Positions 8,399-17,868 of a DNA stretch of 64,000 bases are shown here, in pieces. The notes beneath the pieces are model-generated. The model was not told where the DNA came from and did no database searches. It saw only the letters and a program-made list of their open reading frames with translations. Location: NCBI RefSeq assembly GCF_038050405.1, contig NZ_CP150901.1, positions 1,302,001 to 1,366,000 of the forward strand, written 5' to 3'. This DNA comes from Paraburkholderia sp. IMGN_8. GTDB lineage: Bacteria > Pseudomonadota > Gammaproteobacteria > Burkholderiales > Burkholderiaceae. Both the position numbers and the translations under genes were made by a program. Within the stretch, counting starts at the first letter, position 1, and every line of letters begins with the position of its first letter.

Positions 8399-9889
8399 TC
8401 AGCGTGGCTCGGCTGTTCGTACAGGCCCTGACTTGCGTTCGCTCGCCGCCCGCGTGTGCGGCTCGGGATGGACGAGGCACGCGAAGGCGCCGGCCAGCAA
8501 CAGCAGTCCAACAGAGATCGCGGTTGCGGCCTGCAGGCCGAAGACGATGTTGGTGGATGCCGTCCCGCTTGCCAGTGCGCCAAAAGCAGCCACGCCCACT
8601 GCACCGCCGGCCTGACGCGCCGTATTCAATACCGCTGACGCGGTACCCGCGCGCTGCGGTTCGACCGATGCAAGCACAGCGGTCGTCATCGCCGGAACGG
8701 CGAGCCCCATGCCCGACGGAATCAACAGGAACGGCAGCAGGAGACCCGGGAGCGGCGTCGACGCATCGACCAGATGCAGCAGCCCATATCCGAGCGCCGC
8801 GGTTACCGCACCGGCGATCATCGGCACGCGCACACCGTAACGGCCGACCACCCAGCCGCTAGCCACGTTGGAAATCAGGAAGCCGCCTGTCAAGGGCAGA
8901 AACGCGAGACCGGCCTGCAAGGGCGTATAACCGCGCGCCCGCTGCAGATACAGGCTCAGCACGAACACCATGCCGTAGTAAGTCAGGTTCACGCAGATGC
9001 CGAACAACACCGGCGCGCTGAAGGTGCGCTTGCTGAATAGCGACAACGGCAGCATCGGCGCGGCGACACGCGTTTCGACCATGACGAAGGCAACGGCCGC
9101 GACAAGTCCCAGCATGAAGCCGCCCGCGACGATCGGATGGGCCAAACCCAGCGGGCGCCACTCGATCACAGCGGCGACCAGGGCGGTTAGCGCGACGATC
9201 GCGAGACACTGGCCGCTCAGGTCGATGCCGCGCGGACGGGGCCTTTGCTGTGGAGTCGAGCGCTCGTCGGTTCGTGCCGTGGCTTGATGCGCTGTTTTCG
9301 CAGCTTCAGGCCGTGGCACCCACAGCAACGTCGCCAGCAAACCGGCCGCGCAGATCGGCAGATTGACGAGGAAGATGCTGCGCCAGCCGAACGCCGCGAT
9401 CAGCAGACCGCCGGCCACGGGACCGGCCGCGATCGAAATCGCGCCGGCGGCGGTCCACAGCCCGACAGCACGTGCACGGAGCTTCGGATCGTGACCGTAT
9501 GACTGATTGAGCAGCGCCAGTGAGTTCGGCAGCATGGCGGCCGCGCCGATGCCTTGCCCCGCGCGCGCGGCGACCAGCATGGCGGCGTCCAGCGCCAGTC
9601 CGCAAGCCAGCGACGCCAGCGCAAACAGCACGATGCCGGCCGCGTACATGCGCCGCGTGCCGAACCGGTCGCCGAGCACGCCGGCGGACAGCATCAGCAC
9701 GGCGAACGCGAGCGTGTACGCGTCAACGACCCATTGCAGTCCCGCGACGTTCGCATGCAGGTCCGCACCGATCTTCGGCAGCGCGATGTTGACGATGGTC
9801 ACGTCGAGTTGCGTGACGACGAAGCCGACGCTGACCGTCGCGAGGATGCGGGCGAGCGCGGGCGTGAGGGAGGAATTGGGCGTTTTCAT
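8399..9889 (-). CDS. MFS drug exporter, DHA2 (14-TMS, EmrB-like) family
   Basis: 496 residues from ATG 9889; the frame is open further upstream but those residues are not family-like. DHA2 signatures: LDVTIVNIALP in TM1 (motif D1), GDRFGTRRMY in loop 2-3 (motif A) and a TM5 antiporter-type segment (AGPVAGGLLIAAFGWRSIFLVN). It should export hydrophobic toxic compounds with protons. The promoter side contains AACCT-N5-AGGTT at 9909-9923, a possible repressor site, but no regulator gene is adjacent. Confidence 0.9.
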   Translation of the reverse strand: MKTPNSSLTPALARILATVSVGFVVTQLDVTIVNIALPKIGADLHANVAGLQWVVDAYTLAFAVLMLSAGVLGDRFGTRRMYAAGIVLFALASLACGLALDAAMLVAARAGQGIGAAAMLPNSLALLNQSYGHDPKLRARAVGLWTAAGAISIAAGPVAGGLLIAAFGWRSIFLVNLPICAAGLLATLLWVPRPEAAKTAHQATARTDERSTPQQRPRPRGIDLSGQCLAIVALTALVAAVIEWRPLGLAHPIVAGGFMLGLVAAVAFVMVETRVAAPMLPLSLFSKRTFSAPVLFGICVNLTYYGMVFVLSLYLQRARGYTPLQAGLAFLPLTGGFLISNVASGWVVGRYGVRVPMIAGAVTAALGYGLLHLVDASTPLPGLLLPFLLIPSGMGLAVPAMTTAVLASVEPQRAGTASAVLNTARQAGGAVGVAAFGALASGTASTNIVFGLQAATAISVGLLLLAGAFACLVHPEPHTRAASERKSGPVRTAEPR

Positions 9890-9908
9890 GCTGGTGACGT
9901 ACAAACGA

Positions 9909-9923
9909 AACCTGTGATAGGTT
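9909..9923. promoter_or_regulatory. Possible operator upstream of the DHA2 exporter
   Basis: AACCT-GTGAT-AGGTT, short perfect inverted repeat about 20 bp before the start codon of the exporter. Confidence 0.35.
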
Positions 9924-10575
9924 GTCTCTGTAACGTATTGATTTTTAAGGAATGTCGTATAAATCAAGTTTGAGGCTCGAACAAATAAAACTGACCTAGA
10001 CGTTGCACGCTTCTTCTCGCAAGAGACAAACAAAACCTGTTCTGCTGAAAATCGACGTCGGAAACCAGCCGAGTCCACCGATCCATTCAGCAGCAAACGG
10101 ATGGCCTGAGCGATTGCACAAATGGTGGTTGCGTCCTCACGCTTGCAATGTAGCTACCCAGAGTTGGGCAGATTCGCCGTAAGTCATAAGAGGCTTTCGC
10201 AAGCGGACGATTATGAGACTTCGCTAGCTGGAATATTTCCATCCGTCCTGAAATTTGGAATGCAGGAAATTGGGGTCGAAATCAGAAGTTCGGTGGCAGT
10301 TAGAGGCGGACGCAGGAGTGGAATCCAGATGTAATCGAACAGTCGAGCGGGCATGCGCCGCACCACGAATGCGAGAAAATTGTCCACAGTTTCTGTTGGC
10401 AAAGCTGTGGACAAGTGTGGCGCGACGCTGATAACGGGTTGATCCAGCGATGAAACTTGGTGTTGCGATGGTCGCGAGCGTAGTGTTGCGCTTCGCGCTA
10501 TGGGTATTTCGCGTCGCAAGTTTCTCGGCGCTCAGCCAGAAACGATCGCAGCAGCGACGCACTGTATCGCGTCAC
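9924..10575. other. Gene-free left border of the accessory island
   Basis: About 650 bp with no supportable gene. It holds the DnaA-box-like inverted repeat at 10380-10414. The composition turns less GC-rich here, and everything to the right up to about 43.8 kb looks acquired. Confidence 0.5.
10380..10414. repeat. Inverted repeat with DnaA-box-like arms (left copy)
   Basis: TTGTCCACAG at 10380-10389 and CTGTGGACAA at 10405-10414, a perfect 10-bp inverted repeat around a 15-bp centre (TTTCTGTTGGCAAAG). A related element with the same 15-bp spacing and a similar centre occurs in reverse orientation at 43291-43323. Confidence 0.75.
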
Positions 10576-11589
10576 TTAGATTTGCTGTCTGCTATTGGCA
10601 AGGACGTCGACAATCTTCTCCCAGCGCCCATCGGCCCTCATTCGACTGTAGAGCATCGGGCTTACTGAGAAACCCCTGCGTTGATTCCAGAGTTCGCTCC
10701 AGGCTATTCCCGTTCCCATCTTGAGTATGGCGCCATTGACGACGTCACGGAGTAAATATCCAGATGGTCGGCCGGGGCGGTCAGCGTCCCGGCGATATGA
10801 AGCGATTGGCTCAATGACGGCCCATTCCTGGTCAGTCATGTCCCATTCGTTGTTAATCGGTCTCAAGCGAGCATTGCGGGTCTTGCGTTGTGTAGCACCG
10901 CTGGAAAAGATGTAACGTTCCCGATTGTTCTTTGCCCACTCAAGGGGACGTTCGAGCGGATTCAGTTCCAGAATGTCGCTGCTGATAGCGTAGAAAGTAT
11001 CCCCAACATACTTGCCGTGTACGGACAGCAGCACTTCGGCAGCGGGAAGCTGTATAGCAATCTTTCCGGCACATGCGAAGCGATAGACGCTGTTCCACGC
11101 GCGGTACGCTGTTGGGTAGGCATAAAGCCACTCCATTCTTTGCGTAAAGTCGTTTGCTTTCTTTGCCTTCCAAAGTTCTTTTCGTGGAGGAATCGCTACC
11201 GTATATTGGTCACCATTTAGAATTGGCGAGCAAAATTGCTCTAGGCCGTTCGGTACATAAATGTATTTTGTGATGTGGTTGTGAGGGCCGAACAGGCTAC
11301 GCTGAAGTAGCCATGTCGGAAGCACGACTCGTGTTCGTTCAGTTGGTATGAGATACGCCTCATGGCGTTCTGTAACGCCCGATTGGATACTAAATGCCGT
11401 GGCGTATTCGCGCGGTGACGCCCGCTCCCAATGACAGAACGAGGTCCTCAGCGTTATCGCATCCGAAACGCTTTTGCCTGGCCTGGACTTATACACCTGC
11501 TCCGGGGGGAGGAATCTTGCCTGACCTGACTGTTCAAGTCCGACCAGTGTCAATTTGCCATCAATCCGCTCAAACCGATCCAGCCACAT
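10576..11589 (-). CDS. Unknown protein with C-terminal IS5-type DUF4096 domain
   Basis: 337 residues; ATG 11589 has AAAGGAG eight bases before it, a strong start. Residues 1 to about 235 are unrecognised. The C-terminal 90 residues (MTDQEWAVIEPI, GRPSGYLLRDVVNGAILKMGTG, WSELWNQRRGF) are the N-terminal DUF4096 domain of IS5-family transposases, but no DDE catalytic domain follows and the frame ends. So it is a fusion of an unknown domain to a DNA-binding transposase module, not a transposase. A degenerate relative with the same join lies at 18542-18790. It is the first gene inside the island. Confidence 0.7.
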   Translation of the reverse strand: MWLDRFERIDGKLTLVGLEQSGQARFLPPEQVYKSRPGKSVSDAITLRTSFCHWERASPREYATAFSIQSGVTERHEAYLIPTERTRVVLPTWLLQRSLFGPHNHITKYIYVPNGLEQFCSPILNGDQYTVAIPPRKELWKAKKANDFTQRMEWLYAYPTAYRAWNSVYRFACAGKIAIQLPAAEVLLSVHGKYVGDTFYAISSDILELNPLERPLEWAKNNRERYIFSSGATQRKTRNARLRPINNEWDMTDQEWAVIEPIASYRRDADRPGRPSGYLLRDVVNGAILKMGTGIAWSELWNQRRGFSVSPMLYSRMRADGRWEKIVDVLANSRQQI

Positions 11590-11979
11590 GAAACGTCTCC
11601 TTTGATATCAGAAAACGTGTAGGCACAGGGTTTATTTAGGTAGGCGACCGACTGCTGTGTTACACAGCCTTTCGCGAGAGGGGTTCGGCACCGCGACAGC
11701 CGTTGGCTGCTTGCGGACATTTAGGGGGACGGGACTAGGTATCTGCCAGGATGCTGTTCAAGCCAGATTTGCGAGCACGCTGTGCCTCACAGGCAGCGGG
11801 CGCGGCTGAGGGCGAGCGTTCCCGCGTCGAGCCGCAACAGCGGCGTCTGACAAATGCAACAGCGGTCGTTATGGCGAAACGAAAGACGAAAGGCGACTGC
11901 GCTGCCTATGCATAACGTCTTGGCTTGGCTGCAAGGTGGATGGGAGCTTCGGCAATATCCTTTTGCCGAGTCTCAACTT
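11590..11979. other. Intergenic stretch
   Basis: 390 bp between two genes on the same strand. Contains the promoter side of the DUF4096 fusion gene and a 15-bp palindrome GCTGTGT-T-ACACAGC at 11654-11668. Nothing else could be supported. Confidence 0.4.
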
Positions 11980-12654
11980 TTAGACGCTTAACGGCTGCTC
12001 GAACGGTTGCGCTTCGGCTCGCCGACTAACCGCAAATTCCGTTCGGCGCTCAAGCGACGCTTTGCGTTTTTCTTCGGCGTACACGATGAAGTCAGACAGT
12101 TCGCGTTCCATGGCCGATTCTTTGGTGCCCTGTTTCCATCTTGCGGCTCTGTGTCGACGGCGCGTGACTCGAGCCAGTATCAATGCAGACGTCGCAGCCT
12201 TGGCGCATTCGTATTCAACATGCCCGCAAAGGTCCACCGGTTCACCGAATTCCCGAAAAGTTTCCACGTGCTCTCGGGCAGCATGCACTGTAGCTGGGTA
12301 CTCGCGCAACTCGGAGACAACGCCGCGGCTTAAGACTTGCCACTGCAATTTGTCTGGATAAGCAAAAACGGGGATAGAAACGCCTTTGCTGGCGTCGTGG
12401 ATCGTATGGTCAATCGACGCCGAAGCTGCCCACGCAGCTTTATGCATCATCGTCCGGCAGGTCCGAGCGTAGCTTTCCAGCGATAGCGCAAGTTCCAACG
12501 CGGTGTCATGTCGCTGCCGCTTGCGCGCGCGAACATCTTTTGCCGCAATCCAAGCGAGCGATACACAAGAGCCGAGCGCTGCTGATACCAACGCCAAGCT
12601 TACCGGAGTGTTGCAGCTAAGTTGCTGGAGATATTCAAGCCATTCCCGCTGCAT
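11980..12654 (-). CDS. Hypothetical membrane-anchored protein
   Basis: 224 residues from ATG 12654 (CCGAGG precedes it); a TTG start 42 bases upstream is possible. One transmembrane segment near residues 15-38 (TPVSLALVSAALGSCVSLAWIA) is followed by a basic stretch KDVRARKRQRH, so the C-terminal 180 helix-rich residues should be cytoplasmic. No family recognised. Single-pass proteins of this shape are frequent in defence islands, but nothing here shows a function. Confidence 0.6.
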   Translation of the reverse strand: MQREWLEYLQQLSCNTPVSLALVSAALGSCVSLAWIAAKDVRARKRQRHDTALELALSLESYARTCRTMMHKAAWAASASIDHTIHDASKGVSIPVFAYPDKLQWQVLSRGVVSELREYPATVHAAREHVETFREFGEPVDLCGHVEYECAKAATSALILARVTRRRHRAARWKQGTKESAMERELSDFIVYAEEKRKASLERRTEFAVSRRAEAQPFEQPLSV

Positions 12655-13221
12655 ACGATGCGCCTCGGAGAAAAGAGGTCCACAGAGTATAAGCAATCGT
12701 TTGCGGGAGTATGCAGAACAAAAAATGCGATGTGTGTTTTCGCCACAAATGCTTTGTTCAGTCGACCGGCATCTTGACAGAAGATGCGAAGTGGGGGCTC
12801 CAGCTGTTTAGGATCTGCCGCAGAGTCTTCGAAGATTTGAGTCTGCTCTGCCGCATCGGCGTCCGGCGCGACGACCTTGGTTCGGACCCAGCAGCGGGTT
12901 CATTGGACGAGCAAAGCTGACGGAACGCTGGCCATGCGCGGGCACGGCCGTCCGTGCTCAGGCTCGAGGTCGTCATCATGCCCACGAGCTCCCTGCAAGA
13001 AAAGGCGAGGATTCGTGTGGTATCGCCGAGCTTACCGTTCGTGCTGCGTGCGGACTTATATGCACGAGCGTCGGCTGGTCGCCAAGGAGAGAGGAAGCCC
13101 TTGGGCTGGTAGACGACGTGTCATACAGATAAAAACGATCGCTATTCGACTGTGTTGGCATCGAAGTATTGCTTCCCTGCCTTTGCCGGGAGCGCCCCGG
13201 CTAATCAGTCCACTTATCGAA
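12655..13221. other. Gene-poor stretch before the GIY-YIG gene
   Basis: About 570 bp. A frame open upstream of the GIY-YIG gene exists but is Arg-rich and not protein-like. No IS end or other structure recognised. Confidence 0.35.
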
Positions 13222-14088
13222 ATGACCCATCGACCACAGACCATTCAAATCTTCCTGCCAGGGGGCGACCCACGCGGCATTCGAATTGCGGAAATCACAA
13301 CGCGCATCGTTCAGGTCATAGAAGTCCCCCGTAGCCTGCTGGCGGATTTTCTCAATATGAGAGAAAGCGAGCAACTGGCCTTGTATTTTTTGGTCGGGGA
13401 GAGGGATGATGGTCCGGGCAAGCGTCTTTACGTTGGTCAGAGCGGTGACATCCGCAAGCGTCTCGCCGCGCATAACAAGGAAAAGGACTTTTGGGAGAAG
13501 GTGCTTGTCCTAACGACACGAACGGAGAGTCTCACGTCCACTCACGCGTTGTTCCTGGAGTCTATGTTTATCCAGGAAGCAAAGAGAGTCGGTCGGTACG
13601 AAACTGAGAATGCTAACGAAGGAATGCGCTCACACACTCCACCTCCGCTGGTTGCGGACTGCCTCGAGATATTCGAAACTGGTCGCGCACTGCTTGCATG
13701 TCTGGGTCATCTCGCTTTTGAGCCATTGACCAAGCTTGCCTCCGACGCGTCATCCAAAGACGTCCTGTTCTGCAGGCGCGGCGGCACCACAGCTCAAGGA
13801 GCATACACCGAGGAGGGGCTTGTTGTTTTCAAAGGCTCATTGGGTAAAGCAGAAATCGGAAAGGGATTTCAAGGACACGCATTTGCCAGGCTTAGAAACG
13901 AGCTGCTTCGCCAGGGAAAAATCATGCTCGACGACGGGGTGCTGATTTTCAAGGAAGACGTTCTCTTCTCGTCACCAAGCGGCGCATCTGCCGTAGTGTG
14001 CGGGGCGGCGTGCAATGGCTGGTTGGATTGGAAGGACGCCGTTGGCCAGACATTGCATGACCTCAAAAGAAAGGACACTGTGTCATAA
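13222..14088 (+). CDS. GIY-YIG nuclease family protein with DUF4357-like C-terminus
   Basis: 288 residues from ATG 13222; the upstream open frame is dropped. The GIY-YIG core lies at about residues 50-130: ALYFLVGE and RLYVGQSGDIRKRLAAH carry the two Tyr/Gly motifs and the catalytic Arg, and FLESMFIQEAKR carries the metal-binding Glu. The remainder resembles the DUF4357 region found in similar nucleases, with the final GWLDWKD motif. Likely a DNA-cleaving protein, perhaps a restriction or defence component. It points away from the membrane protein to its left. Confidence 0.8.
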   Translation: MTHRPQTIQIFLPGGDPRGIRIAEITTRIVQVIEVPRSLLADFLNMRESEQLALYFLVGERDDGPGKRLYVGQSGDIRKRLAAHNKEKDFWEKVLVLTTRTESLTSTHALFLESMFIQEAKRVGRYETENANEGMRSHTPPPLVADCLEIFETGRALLACLGHLAFEPLTKLASDASSKDVLFCRRGGTTAQGAYTEEGLVVFKGSLGKAEIGKGFQGHAFARLRNELLRQGKIMLDDGVLIFKEDVLFSSPSGASAVVCGAACNGWLDWKDAVGQTLHDLKRKDTVS

Positions 14089-14394
14089 CCGACTGACTTT
14101 TCCGCAGGGGTAGCCTTATTAGCAACCGCAGGCGAAGAACCTTGGTTCCACGAAAGACGAGGACGCTAGAGTAGTCATCCTCTATTTCGTTAACCTGCTG
14201 TCGGGCTAAAGACGTACGATCCGTCAGTCATCGCGACGCTGTCTGTCTAATGGCTGACGGCACGGCGCCCCCTGAGGCGCCCCTTGCAGTCAAAGGCAGA
14301 ACTCAAAGCTGTGCGGCACGAGCAATTTGCGCGACCATCGTGTCAAGCGGCGATTGCACAAATTAGTTTTAGCTTTTTGCCGGCATGGCTCCAC
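14089..14394. other. Convergent intergenic stretch
   Basis: 306 bp between converging genes. I see no gene, and no hairpin with a T-tract that I would call a terminator. Confidence 0.3.
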
Positions 14395-15756
14395 TCAATT
14401 GAACCAGCCTTCAACCAGTCTCTCTACGAGGCCCTTGTCCGCCCCGGGATTTTCGCTGACGTAAGCCTTCCGCAGATTTTTACTCGCCAAAACCTTAGAA
14501 CGGTCAACGAGATTCGTGAAGATTGCGGGCTTGGTTGAAGTTCCATCTGTAGGCATCGACGTGTGAAATCCAGCTGCTCCGTCATGCTTCCATTCGGTAT
14601 CCGAGATTTCAAGTGTGGGTAGGTGCTTGCGTGAAACATCAGAGACAGCTCGCAAGTCGGAAAAATGGTTGAATCGGTAACGCGCCAGGACACATTTCCC
14701 TTTAAACACGAAGAGCACTGGTATCGAGCGTCGAAACCGGAAAAGTTGAGGCCAAAGATACTCGTTACTGCACCAGAAGCTCCGATTTATGCTCAGTGTC
14801 AAATCTGTGTCTTCGGTGCTGCTGTTCGTCCAGTAAAAGCACTCCAGGTTGGCCGGCGCAGACAGTATGTGCTCCGCCCGTAGCCATCGCTCCGGCAATC
14901 GAACAGCGAGAACAGAATTTTCGTCGGTGAGCGAGCGAAGGCTTCGAGGCAATGCGTCCGCGTCGATGACGTAGCAGGTGCTTCCGCCCCGGAAGGCTCT
15001 CCGGATATGGTCGACTTCAGCATTCCACTCGTCGCTGCATGTTACCGGGCTTGCGGGCTGTTCCTGCGCTGAATCGCGACGTTTGACCATATCCCAGATG
15101 CGTCGCACCCAAGCAGCAACCTCAGTACCGTCTTTTCCATCTTGACGCACAAATTGCTCAATGACATGAAGCGCTTCGGACTCGTTCTGCTCGGCGCGGA
15201 GCAGAGCGCGAATAGGGTAGCTAATGCCGACCCACAGTCTCTCTACCTCTTTCATCTGCTTTACGTACGACCAGACATGATTGAAGTACGGCGAAACCGC
15301 GCCGGTAGCTACTATCTCAGCAGCGACATCAGGGAGGTCCTCCTCAAGCCAATCGCCCACGACCGAAGTATAGATTTTGCACCAGAACTCTGGGTCATAT
15401 CCGGTGTCGAATGCCAGCAGTTGTTGCCGCGCGTGCCGCAACGCTATCTTAAGCGTCGGCGACGTGTCCGGGTCCAAGCCATCTGGTGCACCGAATTCGG
15501 GATTGCCGGGGCGAGGAACATCAAAGAGACACGGTGCAGACAAAGTCTGCTGCGCATGTCGGTCCGTTCTGTCGTCTTCGTGCCGTTCGAACGCAGTATG
15601 CAGGACGAGGCTGATACTATCGCGGGCCGCGGTGTCGTTGCACTTCCAGTTTCCCTCGGCGATGGCGTATAGCACATCTTCTAAAGTAAGGTATCCCCAG
15701 TCCTCAGCAGGGATTCCACAATCGTCGCAGGCTGAAAAGAATGCTTCGACGCGCAA
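14395..15756 (-). CDS. Unknown protein, paralogue A of a three-member island family
   Basis: 453 residues. Unrecognised family, but clearly related to the 371-aa protein at 19906-21021: both carry an EFW...W(L/M)xED.P motif in the N-terminal half and a C-terminal domain of about 130 residues with YVI(D/N)...LP.SL, a VVR/AVR...WL strand and F.R...(I/L)PVLFV.KGK. A shorter relative is at 21458-22027. The start is TTG at 15756, directly behind the TAG of the upstream gene (TAGTTG), which implies translational coupling; no ATG is available for a long way. No nuclease or ATPase motif was found. Confidence 0.65.
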   Translation of the reverse strand: MRVEAFFSACDDCGIPAEDWGYLTLEDVLYAIAEGNWKCNDTAARDSISLVLHTAFERHEDDRTDRHAQQTLSAPCLFDVPRPGNPEFGAPDGLDPDTSPTLKIALRHARQQLLAFDTGYDPEFWCKIYTSVVGDWLEEDLPDVAAEIVATGAVSPYFNHVWSYVKQMKEVERLWVGISYPIRALLRAEQNESEALHVIEQFVRQDGKDGTEVAAWVRRIWDMVKRRDSAQEQPASPVTCSDEWNAEVDHIRRAFRGGSTCYVIDADALPRSLRSLTDENSVLAVRLPERWLRAEHILSAPANLECFYWTNSSTEDTDLTLSINRSFWCSNEYLWPQLFRFRRSIPVLFVFKGKCVLARYRFNHFSDLRAVSDVSRKHLPTLEISDTEWKHDGAAGFHTSMPTDGTSTKPAIFTNLVDRSKVLASKNLRKAYVSENPGADKGLVERLVEGWFN

Positions 15757-16029
15757 CTATTCCGCCACTTCGCGCAGAGAGACATAGTGGCGAAGAAGCT
15801 CAACGAGTTTGTCTGTCTGACCTGTTTCACGCACAGGCTTGACGAGAGACGGCTTCAGTCTTTCGACTGCCCAGACGATGGCGTCAGGGGCAACGATAGG
15901 CTTGCCGGGTGCGCAAGACTTGTCCATTTTTTCAAGCAGACGTACTGCGTAATAGAAGGTACGTTCAACAGCGGTAAGTTCGAGGGACGGTCTGTTTTGT
16001 AGTTGAATGGTGTATTCCGGTGACGACAT
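15757..16029 (-). CDS. Hypothetical protein, 90 aa, coupled to paralogue A
   Basis: ATG 16029 to TAG 15757-15759. The N-terminus (SSPEYTIQLQNRPS) is followed by a helical core (VERTFYYAVRLLEKMDKS). It abuts paralogue A with no spacer, so the two proteins probably work together. No family recognised. Confidence 0.6.
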   Translation of the reverse strand: MSSPEYTIQLQNRPSLELTAVERTFYYAVRLLEKMDKSCAPGKPIVAPDAIVWAVERLKPSLVKPVRETGQTDKLVELLRHYVSLREVAE

Positions 16030-16283
16030 TTTATTGACCTGTGGGATTCGGCACGGGTGTGCCGGGAACGATGAAAATCCGTGTAACGATCGTTTTTAGC
16101 CGTTCGGTCGATTTCCCGGATTCACATCGCAGATTACGCAAACAGTGCTTCGGCCTCTGCGGGCCCGCGACCGTGCGGAATTAGGAAGCAGGCGTGGGCA
16201 CGAGCTTGGCATGTCGTCGCAATCCAGATGGGCTCGCGACGAAGACCTGCGGTGCAACTATCCGCATTGCGCCCCACCGCCTG

Positions 16284-17576
16284 TTAGTCCTGAATGGCCT
16301 TGTACAAAGCCGTGCCAATGCGGGTGACGATGCCGACGATAAGTGCATTGCCCATCAACATTGCACGAGCGGTCGCGGACACCTTCGGCAAGTCGGTGAA
16401 TCCGCGCGGAAAGCCCATCAGTTCCTCCAGTTCTTCCGGCGTGAGTCTGCGCAGGAGCCCAGATTTCTCGCGAATGCAATGTTTGGTGCGCGATGGCGTG
16501 CTGCCGCCTTCGGAAGTGATGATGGTCCGCGCGGGCCTGTTCAGCGGGTCGGGAAAAGCCATGCTGCCTTCCGAATAGTCGTAAGCAAAGCCGTTCTTTT
16601 CCCGAGCGACGCTCTTTGCGCCTTTCGCTACTTGCCACGCGTCTTCTGATTCTGTCTTGACATAAAAATCCGTCGGAACAACACCAGTTTTGCCGATAAC
16701 GTCTCCCAGCGTGAGCGGAGCCTCGGTGCCGGTGAACTCGGTGAAATCTTCAATGTCCTGCGCACGCGCCGCGCACGTCCACACCTGACCGTCGCACATG
16801 AACCCGGAGTTTGCGAAGCGAGTTTTCCCATTCGAAAGTGGGCGATAGCCAAGCTGCTCTCCGAACGGGTCGCTCTGAACTGTGAGTGCCGGCGCGTACC
16901 CATCAAGTTCACCGGATAGCACGCTGGGTAGGGCAGCATTCAGAACTCCCTCGGAGTGCCACTCGCCGCGTTGCCTTGTTGCCGCCGCCTTTGTCCGGCC
17001 ATAAAGAGCGGTAGTGACGTGGTAGGCGACTATGAACACACGACGGCGCCGTTGAGGGAATCCATATTCAGCTGCATTAACCACGCGCCATTCCACTGCG
17101 TATCCGAGGGAGCCAAGCGCGGCTAGAACGACGGCGAAGTCTCTTCCGCGTGATGACGCTGGCGAAGACAGCAGACGGTCGACATTTTCAAGTATTAGAT
17201 ACGGCACTGGTTCGCCGTCAGCGAATCGCTGCTCGAGCAATTTCGTAATCGACCAGAAGAGGACACCTTTCTTGCCCTCAAGTCCATGCGACTGCGATAG
17301 AGGGCGAGCGACGCTGTAGTCTTGGCACGGGAAGCCGCCAACTACCAGGTCTGGCTTCGCATCACGAATAGCCTGCTGACCCGTCGCCGACTCGAGCGCT
17401 TGAGCTATGTCTTCGTTAATGTGAGCGTCTTGCGGCCAATGAGCGGTGTAGATTTCGCTTGCGTGCTGCCTTTTCTTCGATGGCTCGAACTGGTTGCTAA
17501 GCGTGACTTTATACGGCCTCCCGTGCACGGCTTTGAGTGCGGTCGTGTTACAAGCAGCCGCATCGTTTAAATACAT
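16284..17576 (-). CDS. DNA (cytosine-5)-methyltransferase, atypical N-terminus
   Basis: 430 residues from ATG 17576 (frame open to 17717). C5-methyltransferase motifs are clear: IV with the catalytic Cys (GGFPCQDYSVA), VI (ILENVDRLL), VIII (QRRRRVFIVAY), a target recognition region of about 150 residues, and X (LMGNALIVGIVTRIG). NQFEPSKKRQHA corresponds to motif II of a known branch. The usual motif I (FAGIGG-like) is not visible; the segment YLNDAAACNTTALK stands in its place, so cofactor binding may be altered or the gene damaged. No obvious restriction gene is adjacent; its neighbours to the left are the paralogue A pair. Confidence 0.8.
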   Translation of the reverse strand: MYLNDAAACNTTALKAVHGRPYKVTLSNQFEPSKKRQHASEIYTAHWPQDAHINEDIAQALESATGQQAIRDAKPDLVVGGFPCQDYSVARPLSQSHGLEGKKGVLFWSITKLLEQRFADGEPVPYLILENVDRLLSSPASSRGRDFAVVLAALGSLGYAVEWRVVNAAEYGFPQRRRRVFIVAYHVTTALYGRTKAAATRQRGEWHSEGVLNAALPSVLSGELDGYAPALTVQSDPFGEQLGYRPLSNGKTRFANSGFMCDGQVWTCAARAQDIEDFTEFTGTEAPLTLGDVIGKTGVVPTDFYVKTESEDAWQVAKGAKSVAREKNGFAYDYSEGSMAFPDPLNRPARTIITSEGGSTPSRTKHCIREKSGLLRRLTPEELEELMGFPRGFTDLPKVSATARAMLMGNALIVGIVTRIGTALYKAIQD

Positions 17577-17868
17577 GGCTGCGCCACTCGATGGAATGTC
17601 CCCAGAACGGGATGACCGCACCTCCGGCAGTGCCGCTCGCCCGCGCTCCGGTCGACTGTCGTTCGCGACGAACTGATCCGTCCCACACTGAGCTGAAAGC
17701 ATGGGCTTAGCGAGCAAACTTCAATCATCTCGGTTATGGTGTTATAGTCGCATATATGAGAGTTTCGGGGCGTAGACGCAGACGTCTGCAGCGGTAGCAT
17801 CGGTCCGGTGAGAAAGCAGGAGTTCGCCTTGAACATCGGTGAGATGCACTGAGCTAAGGGGGCGGTCA

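Noticed and set aside
12711..12920. 69-residue frame starting MQNKKCDVC with Cys pairs
   Set aside because: Weak ribosome binding site, no family, and the Cys pattern does not continue; likely chance.
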